DNA of 58,338 nt from Anaerolineae bacterium (GTDB taxonomy: Bacteria > Chloroflexota > Anaerolineae > Anaerolineales > E44-bin32). Under the pieces are notes generated by a model that saw only the letters and a program-made list of their open reading frames with translations, was not told the origin of the DNA and searched no databases. The stretch lies in contig DUEZ01000064.1 of assembly GCA_011174825.1 (NCBI GenBank), positions 93,811 to 152,148 on the forward strand, read 5' to 3'. Shown one piece after another: positions 34,343 through 44,343 of the stretch. Position numbers and translations under genes: made by a program. Each line of letters starts with the position of its first letter. Position 1 is the stretch's first letter.

Positions 34343-35473
34343 ATGCATCCATCAACACTCCCACCGCCAAAATTGATTCAGGAGGACAATGAATTTCAAG
34401 ATTTGGTGGATACGCTTCACGCCCAACCACGTTTAGCTGTCGATACCGAGTCAAACAGTCTGCATGCCTATAGAGAACAAGTTTGCTTGATCCAATTTTC
34501 AACTCCCGGGTATGATTACCTCATCGATCCTCTGTCGTTGTCGGATATAGGTCGACTCGACACCCTTTTCGCTAGCCCGAAAACCGAGAAGGTCTTCCAC
34601 GGCGCAGAGTACGATATCATGTGCCTCAAGCGCGACTTCGGTTTTAACTTCTCTAGCCTGTTCGATACGAGAGTGGCGATCCGCACGCTCGGCAGGAAGC
34701 GGAGCGGATTGCAGGATGTGTTGGCCGAAGAATTCGACATCCAGATCAGTAAACGCTACCAACGCGCGAACTGGGGGAAACGTCCGCTCCCCCCTGCACT
34801 TCTCGATTATGCTCGTTTGGATACCCACTATCTGCTCCCACTCCGTGATCGTCTCGATGATGCCTTGCATGCGGTTGGGCGGTGGGAAGAAGCCCTTGAG
34901 GTCTGTGAGCGATTGGCCGATGTGGACCCGCACGAGAACGGTTTTGACCCAGAGGGATACTGGCGCATCTCAAACACGAAATCACTCACGCCGAGGCAGA
35001 TCGCCATCCTGCGTGAACTCTACCTGTATCGAGATTCGCAGGCACGACACCTCGATCGACCACCATTCAAAGTCCTGGGGGACAAGACACTGTTCGCCAT
35101 TGCTGAAGCGTCCCCGAAAGGCTCAGGTGCACTCCAGAGCTTGCCAGGCATGTCGCCTGGTCAAATTCGACGTCATGAAAAAGGCATCCTCGCGGCTGTT
35201 AAGCGTGGTCAACGAGCACCCATTCCCCGCCGTCCAGGTCACAAACCCATAGATGAGATCGTTCGTGTCCGTTATGAAGCCTTGCGGACGTGGAGGAAAG
35301 ACATCGCTCGCAAACGCAAAGTAGAATCGGACATCATCATGCCGCGCGAAGTTCTCTTTGCTATCGCTCAATCTGCACCCCATGACGCTGAAACCTTGCA
35401 GAAGGTGATGGTCCCTCTCGACTGGCGCTTCAAGACGTATGGCCAAGATATCCTCAGAGTCCTCTGGGACTGA
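34343..35473 (+). CDS. rnd: Ribonuclease D
   Basis: A 376-residue 3'-5' exonuclease for tRNA and small RNA maturation. The DEDDy nuclease domain is at residues ~25-195 with VDTESNS (first Asp/Glu), FHGAEYDIMCL and LDYARLDTHYL (Tyr/Asp). An HRDC domain follows near residues ~210-290 (LTPRQIAILRELYLYRD, PPFKVLGDK). The second HRDC-like region is shorter. A TATAAT six bases upstream suggests a leaderless message. The beta-CASP nuclease gene follows by 24 bp, so an RNA-processing pair is likely. Confidence 0.92.
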   Translation: MHPSTLPPPKLIQEDNEFQDLVDTLHAQPRLAVDTESNSLHAYREQVCLIQFSTPGYDYLIDPLSLSDIGRLDTLFASPKTEKVFHGAEYDIMCLKRDFGFNFSSLFDTRVAIRTLGRKRSGLQDVLAEEFDIQISKRYQRANWGKRPLPPALLDYARLDTHYLLPLRDRLDDALHAVGRWEEALEVCERLADVDPHENGFDPEGYWRISNTKSLTPRQIAILRELYLYRDSQARHLDRPPFKVLGDKTLFAIAEASPKGSGALQSLPGMSPGQIRRHEKGILAAVKRGQRAPIPRRPGHKPIDEIVRVRYEALRTWRKDIARKRKVESDIIMPREVLFAIAQSAPHDAETLQKVMVPLDWRFKTYGQDILRVLWD

Positions 35474-35497
35474 AAGAGCATAAGCAATGAGGGTCAA

Positions 35498-36895
35498 ATG
35501 AAGATATCCTTTCATGGAGCTGCTCAAACTGTTACGGGGTCGCGTCACCTGATCAGTGTGAACGGATATAACTTATTGCTCGACTGTGGTCTATACCAGG
35601 GGAGACGGAAAGAGACCTATCGCCGAAATTTTAACTTCCCTTTTGAGCCCTCTCTCATCGATGCCGTGATCCTTTCTCACGCGCACATTGATCACAGTGG
35701 CAACCTGCCTAACATGGTAAAACAAGGATATAACGGTCCGATTCACTGCACCCGCGCTACGGCACATTTGACCGACATCATGACCCGCGATTCAGGCCAC
35801 ATCCAGGAGGCGGATGTCGAATTTGTAAACAAGCGGCGCGCAAGGCGCGGGGAGCCTCCAGTCGAACCGCTCTACACCATGCAGGATGCACAACAGGCGG
35901 CCAAGCATTTGGTGCATCAAGATTACACGATTCCCTTCGAGCCTGTGCCAGGAGTCGTCGCCAAGCTGGTCGAAGCTGGTCACATCCTCGGGTCCGCCGC
36001 AATCGTCCTCGAGTTGGAGGAGCGGGGACGAAAAGTTCGCTTGATGTTCTCTGGAGATATCGGGAGACCCGAATTACCCATCATGCGTGATCCAGTGCTT
36101 CCAGATGGGGTCGATTATTTGATCATGGAATGTACGTATGGTGATCGTTCACATGACCCACCAGAGCAGGCCTACGAAGACCTACAAACCATCGTCACCC
36201 GAACGGTGAAACGCGGGGGCAAAGTCATCATCCCGGCCTTCGCCGTTGGACGTACGCAAACCTTGGTGTATTACCTACATCAGATGATCGAACACGGAGA
36301 CATCCCTCGCATCCCCGTCTTTGTCGACAGCCCTCTCGCGATCAACGTGACCGATATCTTCCGGGCGCATCCCGAATGTTTTGACGAAGAAGCGCTCGCT
36401 TTCATGGAAGCCGATCCCCATGGTTCCGCCTTCGGCTTCGATTTGTTGACCTATACACGTTCAGTAGAGGAGAGCAAAGCGATCAATGAGATGAAGGGGC
36501 CGGTGGTAATTATCTCGGCTTCGGGCATGGCAGAAGTTGGTCGCATCCTGCATCACCTACGGAATAACATCCATGATTCTCGTAACACGATCCTGATCAC
36601 CTCCTGGATGGCACCCCATACACTCGGACGACGTCTGCTTGAGGGTCATAAGAAGGTCAAGATTTTCGGAGAGGAACACCGGGTACGTGCCGAGGTTAAA
36701 AACATCAACGGACTCTCAGCGCATGGCGGTCAGGAATTTCTGGTCGAATACGCGTTGGCTTCGCAGGATCGCCTGCAGCGTATCTTCTTGGTCCACGGTG
36801 AACCAGGACCGGCGCAGGCTCTCAGTGAAAAATTGGCTGGTGCTGGGTTTGCTCAGGTACACTACCCAGAATTGGGTGAGCAAGTGGAAATCTAA
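35498..36895 (+). CDS. Beta-CASP metallo-beta-lactamase-fold RNA nuclease
   Basis: A 465-residue enzyme of the RNA-specific beta-CASP group. The metal-binding motif is SHAHIDHSGN (~54-63). GHILGSAA, FSGDIGRPELP and a C-terminal SGLSAHGGQ-like segment (NGLSAHGGQEFL) complete the MBL and beta-CASP motifs, with VDSPLAINVTDIF in the beta-CASP domain. Such proteins resemble archaeal/eukaryotic CPSF73 and bacterial TTHA0252. Likely an RNA endo/exonuclease. The ATG has GAGGGTCAA upstream and lies 24 bp after RNase D. Confidence 0.92.
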   Translation: MKISFHGAAQTVTGSRHLISVNGYNLLLDCGLYQGRRKETYRRNFNFPFEPSLIDAVILSHAHIDHSGNLPNMVKQGYNGPIHCTRATAHLTDIMTRDSGHIQEADVEFVNKRRARRGEPPVEPLYTMQDAQQAAKHLVHQDYTIPFEPVPGVVAKLVEAGHILGSAAIVLELEERGRKVRLMFSGDIGRPELPIMRDPVLPDGVDYLIMECTYGDRSHDPPEQAYEDLQTIVTRTVKRGGKVIIPAFAVGRTQTLVYYLHQMIEHGDIPRIPVFVDSPLAINVTDIFRAHPECFDEEALAFMEADPHGSAFGFDLLTYTRSVEESKAINEMKGPVVIISASGMAEVGRILHHLRNNIHDSRNTILITSWMAPHTLGRRLLEGHKKVKIFGEEHRVRAEVKNINGLSAHGGQEFLVEYALASQDRLQRIFLVHGEPGPAQALSEKLAGAGFAQVHYPELGEQVEI

Positions 36896-36925
36896 AACAG
36901 GCCGCGCTATAATCGCTACGACCGC

Positions 36926-37017
<92 letters not shown>

Positions 37018-37027
37018 TAACAAGACA

Positions 37028-37054
37028 AGCTCCCCTCAGGGAGTTATTTTTTTT
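37028..37054 (+). terminator. Terminator after tRNA-Ser
   Basis: CTCCC-CTCA-GGGAG stem (37030-37043), extended by wobble pairs, is followed by TTATTTTTTTT. Confidence 0.85.
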
Positions 37055-37070
37055 CTTCTACCTTATACAT

Positions 37071-37364
37071 GTAGGGACGGGGTAACTCCGCCACTACTAC
37101 GCTGAAGGATGCCGGTTCAATCCTATAATCAAATAGCGCTGATCTGCCTCCGTGAGTATACGAGATTCCTTATTGCCAATACCTTCCTTCTCGAATCGTA
37201 GGGGCGACTGGCCAGCCCCTACCAATGGGTGGAAATCTACATAAGGTAGGAGCGCACATCCCATGGCTTCGACTCAAATGAGGTAGGGGCGGTTCGCGAA
37301 CCGCCCCTACGCGTTATGGATTTTGCTTCATTTGTCGCAGGGGCGCATGACTGTGCGCCCCTAC
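37071..37364. repeat. Four GTAGGGGCG-family palindromes
   Basis: Copies are at 37071-37096 (decayed), 37198-37221 (ACTGGCC core, truncated), 37283-37310 (GTTCGCGAAC core) and 37337-37364 (CATGACTGTG core). They fill the convergent space between tRNA-Ser and the sortase-fusion gene. No gene is seen in the space. Confidence 0.8.
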
Positions 37365-37391
37365 GATGTATTGTGGGAATAATCTCTCTGA

Positions 37392-40300
37392 TTATCGAAT
37401 CTCCACCAACACAGCCCGTACAATCACCCGACGTAAATACTGATCGTTCACTTGATCATACCCAGCACAGGTGATCAAGGTGAGCCAGTCATACCCCTCG
37501 TGCTGCAGTACGGACAGATCTCTCGGATGAACATATCGCACCTGACGCACTTCATAAATATATTGCCTGGTATAGGCATGCAACACAACGATTTTTCCCC
37601 ACCGTAAGTCAGCCAGCCGTACAAAAGGACCCGGCTCTCCTGAGGGAAGATACACGTGGGCTGTCAGGGCGGTGTTTCCTGACCAGGTTGGAAAAGCGGT
37701 CCCTTCTAAGTAACCTGCCTGCCCCCAAAGCCACGTCAGATCCCATTCATCGTCACCCATTGGGACTCCCACGATCGGAACGAAAACATTGAGGGCCGGG
37801 ATATCGAGCCACATCCCGCCCATGTTCTGATAGATCGGAGTCATAGGCGGTGAAGCGAGCGGGGTTTCACGTCCCGGTGCAAAGCCCGTGTCTGGCAACC
37901 GAGGGATTCGAATCGAAGCGCTCGCGCCGAGACCGTAAACGTTTACCGGATCACCTGGGTCATAATCGCGCTCCGTTGAGAGGGAATTCCAAATCGATTG
38001 AGCCGTCGATACATCCCCAGGTAAGCTGGTCCATTGTAGAAAAGCCGTATTGGTGACGGTGCTTCCTGGAGGAAGGCTCCCTAATATGGCTTGGTACTGA
38101 ATCTCACTGCTCCCCCCTAATGGGAAGGAATCCCACATGATGGACAACGTGGGAGCAGCGCTGTCATCAAGCGCAGTGGGCGATAGCCCTACACCGGTCC
38201 AAGCAAGGGAGCCTGGTACGTAAGTCAAGCCACTTGGGACCTGATCCTGCAGCATCAAATCGTACGCGTTCGTGTCGCTCGGTGTGTCATGATTTAGATT
38301 GAGGGTGAACGTGATCGTCGTGCCCGGCAGCGCCACAGTGGGCGAAGCGCTCTTCACCAAGATGAGTTCAGGTTCCACGATCGTTACCGGTGAAGCGCTG
38401 GAGGAGAGCGCGCCTCCAATCCACTGCCAATCAACATCGTTGGTTAGGCTGATACCGCGCTGGTTCTCGATGTTGTTGAGCACAACCGCCAAATAACGCA
38501 CGGTAAGTGTCCCCGCGCTCGCGGTTGGATTGCCGACGTCACCGAAGTCAAACTCGACACGTCTTCCCTGATCGGCCGGATTGGAACTGCCAGTAGGTTC
38601 TGTGCTTACAGTAGGTGTATTACACACGGTGACGAAGTCGCCGCGAGTGGTCGTCAGGGTCGGTGGTGAAGGGGTGATGCTCCCACATGTCACAAACACC
38701 AGTCCACGATCAAGGACATCCGTAAGCGTCATACTGGCCATTGTGCCTGGTTCAACGACCACACTGATCTCATAGGTTAATATTTCGCCGATCGCAACAT
38801 CCGGCGACGTTGTAAACGTCTGATTGGTATCAACCAAGGACTTGCTGACATCGACGATGGTCACCGTAGCGTAGTCGTCATCGCTTACTGAAACCCCGTC
38901 ATCATCGGTGCCAGAGGCTGTAGCGGTGTCCGTCTCTGTATCGCCTGCAACACCGGTTACGCTCGCACTAAAGGTACATTCATAGAAACCACCAACAGCG
39001 ATCACCTGCGGTACCGTGCAGTTGCCTTGGCCGTTCAGATCCCCATGGATATCATCGATCAGGCTGCTGATCGTCACCGTGTCCACCGCACTGATATTAT
39101 CTATCCGTACGGTGAAGTTCACCGTTCCACCAGGTGCGGGCAAGCTCGTCGGGTTCGCAGTCTTCGTCACCAAAATCGACGAAGCCACATCGGTGATCGT
39201 CACCGTGGCGTCATCGTCATCGCTCAACGGAACCCCATCATCGTCCGTCCCGGAAGCAGTGACGGTGTCCGTCTCAATATAGCCCGGCGATCCGTTCACG
39301 CTGGCGGTGAAGGTACACTCATAGAAACCACCAACAGCGATCACCTGCGGTACTGTGCAATTGCCTTGGCCGTTCAGATCCCCATGGATATCATCGATCA
39401 GGCTGCTGATCGTCACCGTGTCCACCGCACTGGTGTTGTCTACCCGCACGGTGAAATCCACGTTTCCACCTGGCTCAGGCAAGCTCGTCGGGTTCGCTGT
39501 CTTCGTCACCAGGATCGAGGATGGCACGTCGGTGATGGTCACCGTGGCGTCGTCGTCATCGCTCACCGGAACCCCATCATCGTCCGTCCCGGAAGCAGTG
39601 ACGGTATCCGTCTCGATATAGCCCGGCGATCCGTTCACGCTGGCGGTGAAGGTACACTCATAGAAACCACCAACAGCGATCACCTGCGGTACCGTACAGT
39701 TGCCCTGACCATTCAGATCCCCATGAATATCATCGATCAGGCTGCTGATCGTCACCGTGTCCACCGCACTGGTGTTGTCCACCCGCACGGTGAAGTCCAC
39801 GTTTCCGCCCGGCTCGGGTAAGCTCGTCGGGTTCGCCGTCTTGGTCACGAGGATCGAGGACGGGATGTCGGTAATGGTCACATCCTCGTCGTCCTCCGGG
39901 TCCTCGTCTGGCGGCGTATCAGGGTCTTGCGCCAAAATGCCATTATCATCAATGAGGCCCGTCTGTGTGCTGTCGGCGGAGGCGGTGTTGTCATAGGTCC
40001 CTGGCGTGGCGCCAGCGTCCACGTTCACGTCGAAGGTGATGGTAACGCTACCGCTCGCATTGATATCCCAGGTTCCCCATGCCAGGGAAGTATCCCCCGG
40101 GTTCGGATTGGTGGTGCTGGTACGGGTCGCGTTGACCTCTGTGATGCTCCCGCTGTCGTAGCTGAAATCAGGCGGAAGATCGTCCGTAACGGTCACATTG
40201 GTTATGGTCCCATCGGTGCCATTGACGATTCTGATCGTGTATGTAGCCACGCCGCCCGGTTCAACAGCAGGCGTGCTGGTGTCCTTATCGATGGTCAGGG

Positions 40301-42248
40301 CAGAGATGTAGACAAAAGCGCTGTCGATGGGTGTGAAGACCTGCGCGCCTCCCAAACGGGTGCCTATAGCCTGGGAATCATTTTGGTTATACCCAGAGGA
40401 AACAGCCGCTGTGGTAACGCCATCGAAAACGATCGTCAGGGTCTCATTGATCCCCATGTCCTGGTCCAGATCCCAGGTCAGGTCTGGCAACGAGACGATC
40501 GGGTCCGCTGCTGCCCCACTGATGACGGTACTGTCCGGCAAGGTAATGGTTGTGCTGCCTGACACGTAGTCCCATCCTGGAGGTAGGGTATCGATGACAT
40601 CGACAGCACTCACCGGGAAGTTAAAGGTAGAAACGACAATGGTAAATGTGGAAACCTGACCCGGGCCTGGCGGCAGGCTCGTTGGATCGGCTGTCTTGTC
40701 GATCCCCAGGACCACGTCCATCCAGTCCTCTGGTAGGGGGAGGGTCGAGTAACCTAGGTCGAGGTAGGGAGTTCCGGTGCTGGCGGTATCTGGGTCCTCA
40801 CCCCAAGCTACAGCGATGATGCCGGTGGCCCAGATATGCATGCCGGTGTTCTCGTTGTCAGGGTCGAAAACCTTCTGGGATTGGAGGCGGTTCAACGTGT
40901 ATGTAACATTGGGCGTGCCGTCGGTAGGACTGTAGTCGATGTAGACGGTGGTTTCGTCCTGCAGCGGTGTGATGTAAACGGGCGAGCCGTTGCTTCCAGG
41001 TACCGCTTCTGATGTGCCGGGAGCCCAGCCTAAGAAGTAATGGTCCTCCAATGCCCAGGCAGGAACCAGGCTGAAGCCCCAATCATAGTTGGGCGATTCC
41101 GTGTCTCCAGAACCGATGCCCCAGAAGGCGTTTGCAGATTGCAGATACGCCCCTGAATTCAGCGGCACCAAATGACCGGTACCGTCCGAATAGGAACGAG
41201 TGATACCAGGATCCACGGTAAAACTACCCGAGCTACCAGCGTCCTGATAGTTGATTGAGATCGTTGAGGCGTTCGGGTTATAGAGATAAAGATCGACATT
41301 CCCCGCGCTGGCACCGCTGACAGGATTGTAATATTCCGTGTCCCATAGACTATCGGGAACGGCGCTGAAACCGCGCACTTCCGATGCGTTGCCAGTTTGA
41401 GCTTGACCGACGATGAACTGCACCTGGACCGGATCATCGGCGGCAACCGTAGTCCCATGGTTGATGCTATACAACTCGTCTACGCCACCCTGGTTAAGCG
41501 TCGTGCTTAATTCGATACCGGGTATGGTGGGATCATCGATCTGGACATTGTTCCCGTTGGTGGTCGATTGAACAATGACGTAAACACGATCGAAGTCATC
41601 GTAGTTATACGGCGCACCAGCTAAATCCTGACCTACTGGGATGGTGTAATTGGTCAGGAACGGTTTGGTGGGGTAGATCTCCCACGCTAGGGAAAAGACT
41701 GTACCGATCGATTCAGGCCAGCTCGCTCGAGTAACTGTAACCGGACCGCCGGCCACATAAATACGATCACGACCATCATAGTATGTAGACGTACCGCGTG
41801 GCACAGGAATGTTATTGCTTTCAAATTCTGCAACCTGTCCTTGGTTAAGCGTAACGATCTGATCCGCCGTGACCTCTGGGTCAGCAGGATCAAAATCGTA
41901 GGTGTCCTCCCAGTGATCATAATAGACTTTTGTATCATCCAAAGTTGCTGTAACGGCGATGACGGCATGCATGCCTTGCGCCGCTTGCAAAACGGGATCG
42001 TTATCCAAATCGACATAAATATTCCACAACTGTTCCGTCCCGCCGGGGATGTAATACTCGGAATAACCGGCTGGTGTCTGCGCCTCGACAGTACTCAGGG
42101 GAAGGATGAGGGCGACAAGGAGCGTGGTGATCGTAATCAGCAATAGTATGGGGAATGAAAGGTGGGAGCTCGAGGCAGTGAAAAACCAGCGCCCGGCGTG
42201 TTTCCAATGCGAAGAAATATCTCGCCGCTTCAGGAGCCTATAGATCAT
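37392..42248 (-). CDS. DUF11-repeat surface protein with LPDTG motif and fused C-terminal sortase
   Basis: A 1618-residue exported protein. A signal or anchor helix is at ~30-55. Residues ~60-500 contain TYYDGRDRIYVAGGPV, like IgGFc-binding N-terminal domains. Residues ~510-1430 are DUF11-type beta repeats, including three near-identical 113-residue units (796-1134). LPDTG is at 1451-1455, after which a short linker leads to a sortase (1475-1618). Catalytic His1531 (LTAHVYLP), Cys1594 (LITCAGYD) and Arg1607 (RRVIVRA) are all present. No C-terminal hydrophobic/basic sorting tail follows LPDTG. AGGAG precedes the ATG. The enzyme could cleave or link its own or neighbouring LPDTG. That is inference. 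Confidence 0.9.
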   Translation of the reverse strand: MIYRLLKRRDISSHWKHAGRWFFTASSSHLSFPILLLITITTLLVALILPLSTVEAQTPAGYSEYYIPGGTEQLWNIYVDLDNDPVLQAAQGMHAVIAVTATLDDTKVYYDHWEDTYDFDPADPEVTADQIVTLNQGQVAEFESNNIPVPRGTSTYYDGRDRIYVAGGPVTVTRASWPESIGTVFSLAWEIYPTKPFLTNYTIPVGQDLAGAPYNYDDFDRVYVIVQSTTNGNNVQIDDPTIPGIELSTTLNQGGVDELYSINHGTTVAADDPVQVQFIVGQAQTGNASEVRGFSAVPDSLWDTEYYNPVSGASAGNVDLYLYNPNASTISINYQDAGSSGSFTVDPGITRSYSDGTGHLVPLNSGAYLQSANAFWGIGSGDTESPNYDWGFSLVPAWALEDHYFLGWAPGTSEAVPGSNGSPVYITPLQDETTVYIDYSPTDGTPNVTYTLNRLQSQKVFDPDNENTGMHIWATGIIAVAWGEDPDTASTGTPYLDLGYSTLPLPEDWMDVVLGIDKTADPTSLPPGPGQVSTFTIVVSTFNFPVSAVDVIDTLPPGWDYVSGSTTITLPDSTVISGAAADPIVSLPDLTWDLDQDMGINETLTIVFDGVTTAAVSSGYNQNDSQAIGTRLGGAQVFTPIDSAFVYISALTIDKDTSTPAVEPGGVATYTIRIVNGTDGTITNVTVTDDLPPDFSYDSGSITEVNATRTSTTNPNPGDTSLAWGTWDINASGSVTITFDVNVDAGATPGTYDNTASADSTQTGLIDDNGILAQDPDTPPDEDPEDDEDVTITDIPSSILVTKTANPTSLPEPGGNVDFTVRVDNTSAVDTVTISSLIDDIHGDLNGQGNCTVPQVIAVGGFYECTFTASVNGSPGYIETDTVTASGTDDDGVPVSDDDDATVTITDVPSSILVTKTANPTSLPEPGGNVDFTVRVDNTSAVDTVTISSLIDDIHGDLNGQGNCTVPQVIAVGGFYECTFTASVNGSPGYIETDTVTASGTDDDGVPLSDDDDATVTITDVASSILVTKTANPTSLPAPGGTVNFTVRIDNISAVDTVTISSLIDDIHGDLNGQGNCTVPQVIAVGGFYECTFSASVTGVAGDTETDTATASGTDDDGVSVSDDDYATVTIVDVSKSLVDTNQTFTTSPDVAIGEILTYEISVVVEPGTMASMTLTDVLDRGLVFVTCGSITPSPPTLTTTRGDFVTVCNTPTVSTEPTGSSNPADQGRRVEFDFGDVGNPTASAGTLTVRYLAVVLNNIENQRGISLTNDVDWQWIGGALSSSASPVTIVEPELILVKSASPTVALPGTTITFTLNLNHDTPSDTNAYDLMLQDQVPSGLTYVPGSLAWTGVGLSPTALDDSAAPTLSIMWDSFPLGGSSEIQYQAILGSLPPGSTVTNTAFLQWTSLPGDVSTAQSIWNSLSTERDYDPGDPVNVYGLGASASIRIPRLPDTGFAPGRETPLASPPMTPIYQNMGGMWLDIPALNVFVPIVGVPMGDDEWDLTWLWGQAGYLEGTAFPTWSGNTALTAHVYLPSGEPGPFVRLADLRWGKIVVLHAYTRQYIYEVRQVRYVHPRDLSVLQHEGYDWLTLITCAGYDQVNDQYLRRVIVRAVLVEIR
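38847..39863 (-). repeat. Three tandem 339-bp coding repeats
   Basis: Units are 39863-39525, 39524-39186 and 39185-38847 in reading direction, each encoding 113 residues that start PSSILVTKTANPTSLP. The DNA is nearly identical, especially in the first two, while the third drifts at its end. This indicates recent duplication or gene conversion and a copy number that may vary between strains. Confidence 0.9.
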
Positions 42249-42381
42249 CCCTTGCTCCTAACACATATCGCACAGGTGGGAACCTCCGAGGTCACACAAA
42301 TTTGTCGAAACAATGGGGACTGCGAGGCCCGACCTCATCGGTTCTCTCATTATATATCAACTCGATAGGCCGAACGAACAT

Positions 42382-42416
42382 CAGACTTCCGGAGCCTTCC
42401 AGACTCCGGAAGTCTG
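42382..42416. repeat. 13-bp perfect inverted repeat
   Basis: CAGACTTCCGGAG pairs with CTCCGGAAGTCTG across a 9-base loop. It lies just downstream of the oligoendopeptidase gene. There is no T-run, so it is not a clear terminator. Confidence 0.75.
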
Positions 42417-42429
42417 GATTCCAGCTCGA

Positions 42430-44211
42430 CTATGTGACGATCTCGATCGCCTCAAGCCGCTCGAGAGCCTTCCCCAGGACGTCAAAGCCCCCCTGCCAGA
42501 AATCAGCGGAGCGGATGTTGATTCCTGCTCGATCAAGGATGCGTACCGGTGAATCGGAGCCGCCTGCCGCCAAGATTTCCAAGTATCGCGGCTTGAAACT
42601 CTCGCCTTCCTGGAGATATTGCTGGTAAAGCGAAAGTACCAACAACTGTCCGAAGGCATATGCGTAGACGTAAAATGGTCGATCAAAGAAGTGGGGGATC
42701 GCGATCCACTCCTGTCGAAAATCGTCGGTGAGATCAAGCGAATCCCCAAACTGCTCTTGCAGATCCTCAAAGTAGACCTGAGACAGATCATCCACTGAGG
42801 CTCCTTCATGCACCTTCTTATGCGCCGAGCGCTCGAAAATCGCAAAGTAAGCCTGACGCATGATGGTAGCATAGGCATCGTCCATCTGTTTGAAAAGCAG
42901 ATCGCGCTGCACTTCCGGGTCGGGATCTTGGTCCAATAAATAATCTGTCAGAAGCATCTCGCAGAAGGTCGAAGCCGTCTCGGCAAGAGGCAGACTCGGG
43001 CCCTGAGTTAGTGCTGTGTGATGCTCAGCGAGCATGGAGTGGATGGCGTGGCCAAGCTCGTGAGCCATGGTAGCTAGATCGTTTAATTGTCCCTGGTATG
43101 ATTGCTTAATCCAGGGTGTCAGGCCAGGTTCGATTGTGAGAGAGTAGGCGCCACCTTGTTTGCCCTTGCGAATTTCTCCATCCAAGTGATGCTCATCAAA
43201 AACTCGCTTTGCCATCTTCTCTACACTCGGATCAAACTGGTGGAGGCTAGCAAGTACCATCTGGGCAGCATCGTAATAGTCATAGGTTTTTTTAGTCTTC
43301 ACCACAGTGGCATAGATGTCATAACGCCTCAACTGATCGATTCCCAGCCAGCGCGCCTTCAATTGAAAGTAACGTTGGAAGAGAGGTGCGTTCGCACGGC
43401 AGACTTTGAGCAGGCCGTCGACAACCTCGTCCGGCACATCATTAGACAGATTTCGCACTGCTATCGGCGAAGTGTAGCCTCTTAAGCCAAGGTGTTCGCT
43501 ATGCCAATCACGCAATAGGTACTGGTAAATCTGACCTAGTACAGTTGCATCCTGATCATAGACGCGAAACAACTCTTTATAGGCTGCTGCTCGGAGATCA
43601 GGATCGGCATTGAAAAAATAGACGGAAAGTTCACCTCGCGTGAGTTCCTTTACCTCACCGTCGACTTCCATATTGAATGTATAGCGATTGGTAATCGATT
43701 CGTAAAGATTGTAAAGTGCCTTCGGGCCATTAACGTTCTTTATATTGATTACCTTCTCCTCTGGTTCGGAGAGGGTGTAAGGCTTCTCAAGGCGGACCGC
43801 CTCCAACCAGTACTGATAGTCACCAGAAGCAGACATGAGTCGCTCAGCTTGCTCGTCATCCAAGCTCTTCCACCATAACGTGAAAAATAGGGTTCGATTC
43901 TCGTATTCGGCCAGAAGTTGCTGCACTTGGCCAAAGTAGGTTTGTGCTTTCTGATCCTGCGTATCCCCGGAGAAGCGAAGAAGTCCATACCCATACAGAC
44001 GGCTAACGAGTCGCGTCGCCTGCTCGAGGGCGTCAAGGATCTTGACGAATTCCCCCTCGGCCATATCAGGCGTAAGCTTGTCGCGTACGCCCTCAATGTT
44101 CTGGACAATACCCTCAAGTCTCTCGCGGGTCTCTTTCATATCAGACGAATCAATATCTGTGAACAGGTCCTCCAAACTCCATTTTTCTTGTTTGTACTTT
44201 GCGGTTGTCAT
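42430..44211 (-). CDS. pepF: Oligoendopeptidase F (M3 family)
   Basis: A 593-residue zinc peptidase of usual PepF length. The HEXXH motif is MAHELGHAIHS near residue ~385-395, with the third ligand Glu in the following TASTFCEMLL segment. It degrades short peptides in the cytoplasm. AAGGAGAAAGCA precedes the ATG. It is probably transcribed with the YchF gene upstream, although a hairpin repeat lies between them. Confidence 0.93.
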   Translation of the reverse strand: MTTAKYKQEKWSLEDLFTDIDSSDMKETRERLEGIVQNIEGVRDKLTPDMAEGEFVKILDALEQATRLVSRLYGYGLLRFSGDTQDQKAQTYFGQVQQLLAEYENRTLFFTLWWKSLDDEQAERLMSASGDYQYWLEAVRLEKPYTLSEPEEKVINIKNVNGPKALYNLYESITNRYTFNMEVDGEVKELTRGELSVYFFNADPDLRAAAYKELFRVYDQDATVLGQIYQYLLRDWHSEHLGLRGYTSPIAVRNLSNDVPDEVVDGLLKVCRANAPLFQRYFQLKARWLGIDQLRRYDIYATVVKTKKTYDYYDAAQMVLASLHQFDPSVEKMAKRVFDEHHLDGEIRKGKQGGAYSLTIEPGLTPWIKQSYQGQLNDLATMAHELGHAIHSMLAEHHTALTQGPSLPLAETASTFCEMLLTDYLLDQDPDPEVQRDLLFKQMDDAYATIMRQAYFAIFERSAHKKVHEGASVDDLSQVYFEDLQEQFGDSLDLTDDFRQEWIAIPHFFDRPFYVYAYAFGQLLVLSLYQQYLQEGESFKPRYLEILAAGGSDSPVRILDRAGINIRSADFWQGGFDVLGKALERLEAIEIVT

Positions 44212-44231
44212 TGCTTTCTCCTTGGTGATAA

Positions 44232-44310
44232 GGGATCAGGGGTCAGGGATTAGGGATCGGGGAAAAGGAATGCCTGCTTCCTGATCCCTGATCCCCAATC
44301 CCTGATCCCA
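44232..44310. repeat. GGGATCAGGG-type hairpin repeat
   Basis: GGGATCAGGGGTCAGGGATT-type arrays (44232-44263) face CTGATCCCTGATCCCCAATC-type arrays (44281-44310). It lies between the YchF-like gene and pepF. Confidence 0.8.
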
Positions 44311-44343
44311 ATTTACAAGTACATCAGATCCTCACTCGAGTCG

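Noticed and set aside
39027..39821. Long plus-strand open frame (264 codons) opposite the repeat-rich surface protein, with others at 39016, 39355 and 39927.
   Set aside because: They repeat with the same 339-bp period as the gene on the other strand and have no ribosome site. They are shadows of the DUF11 repeats.
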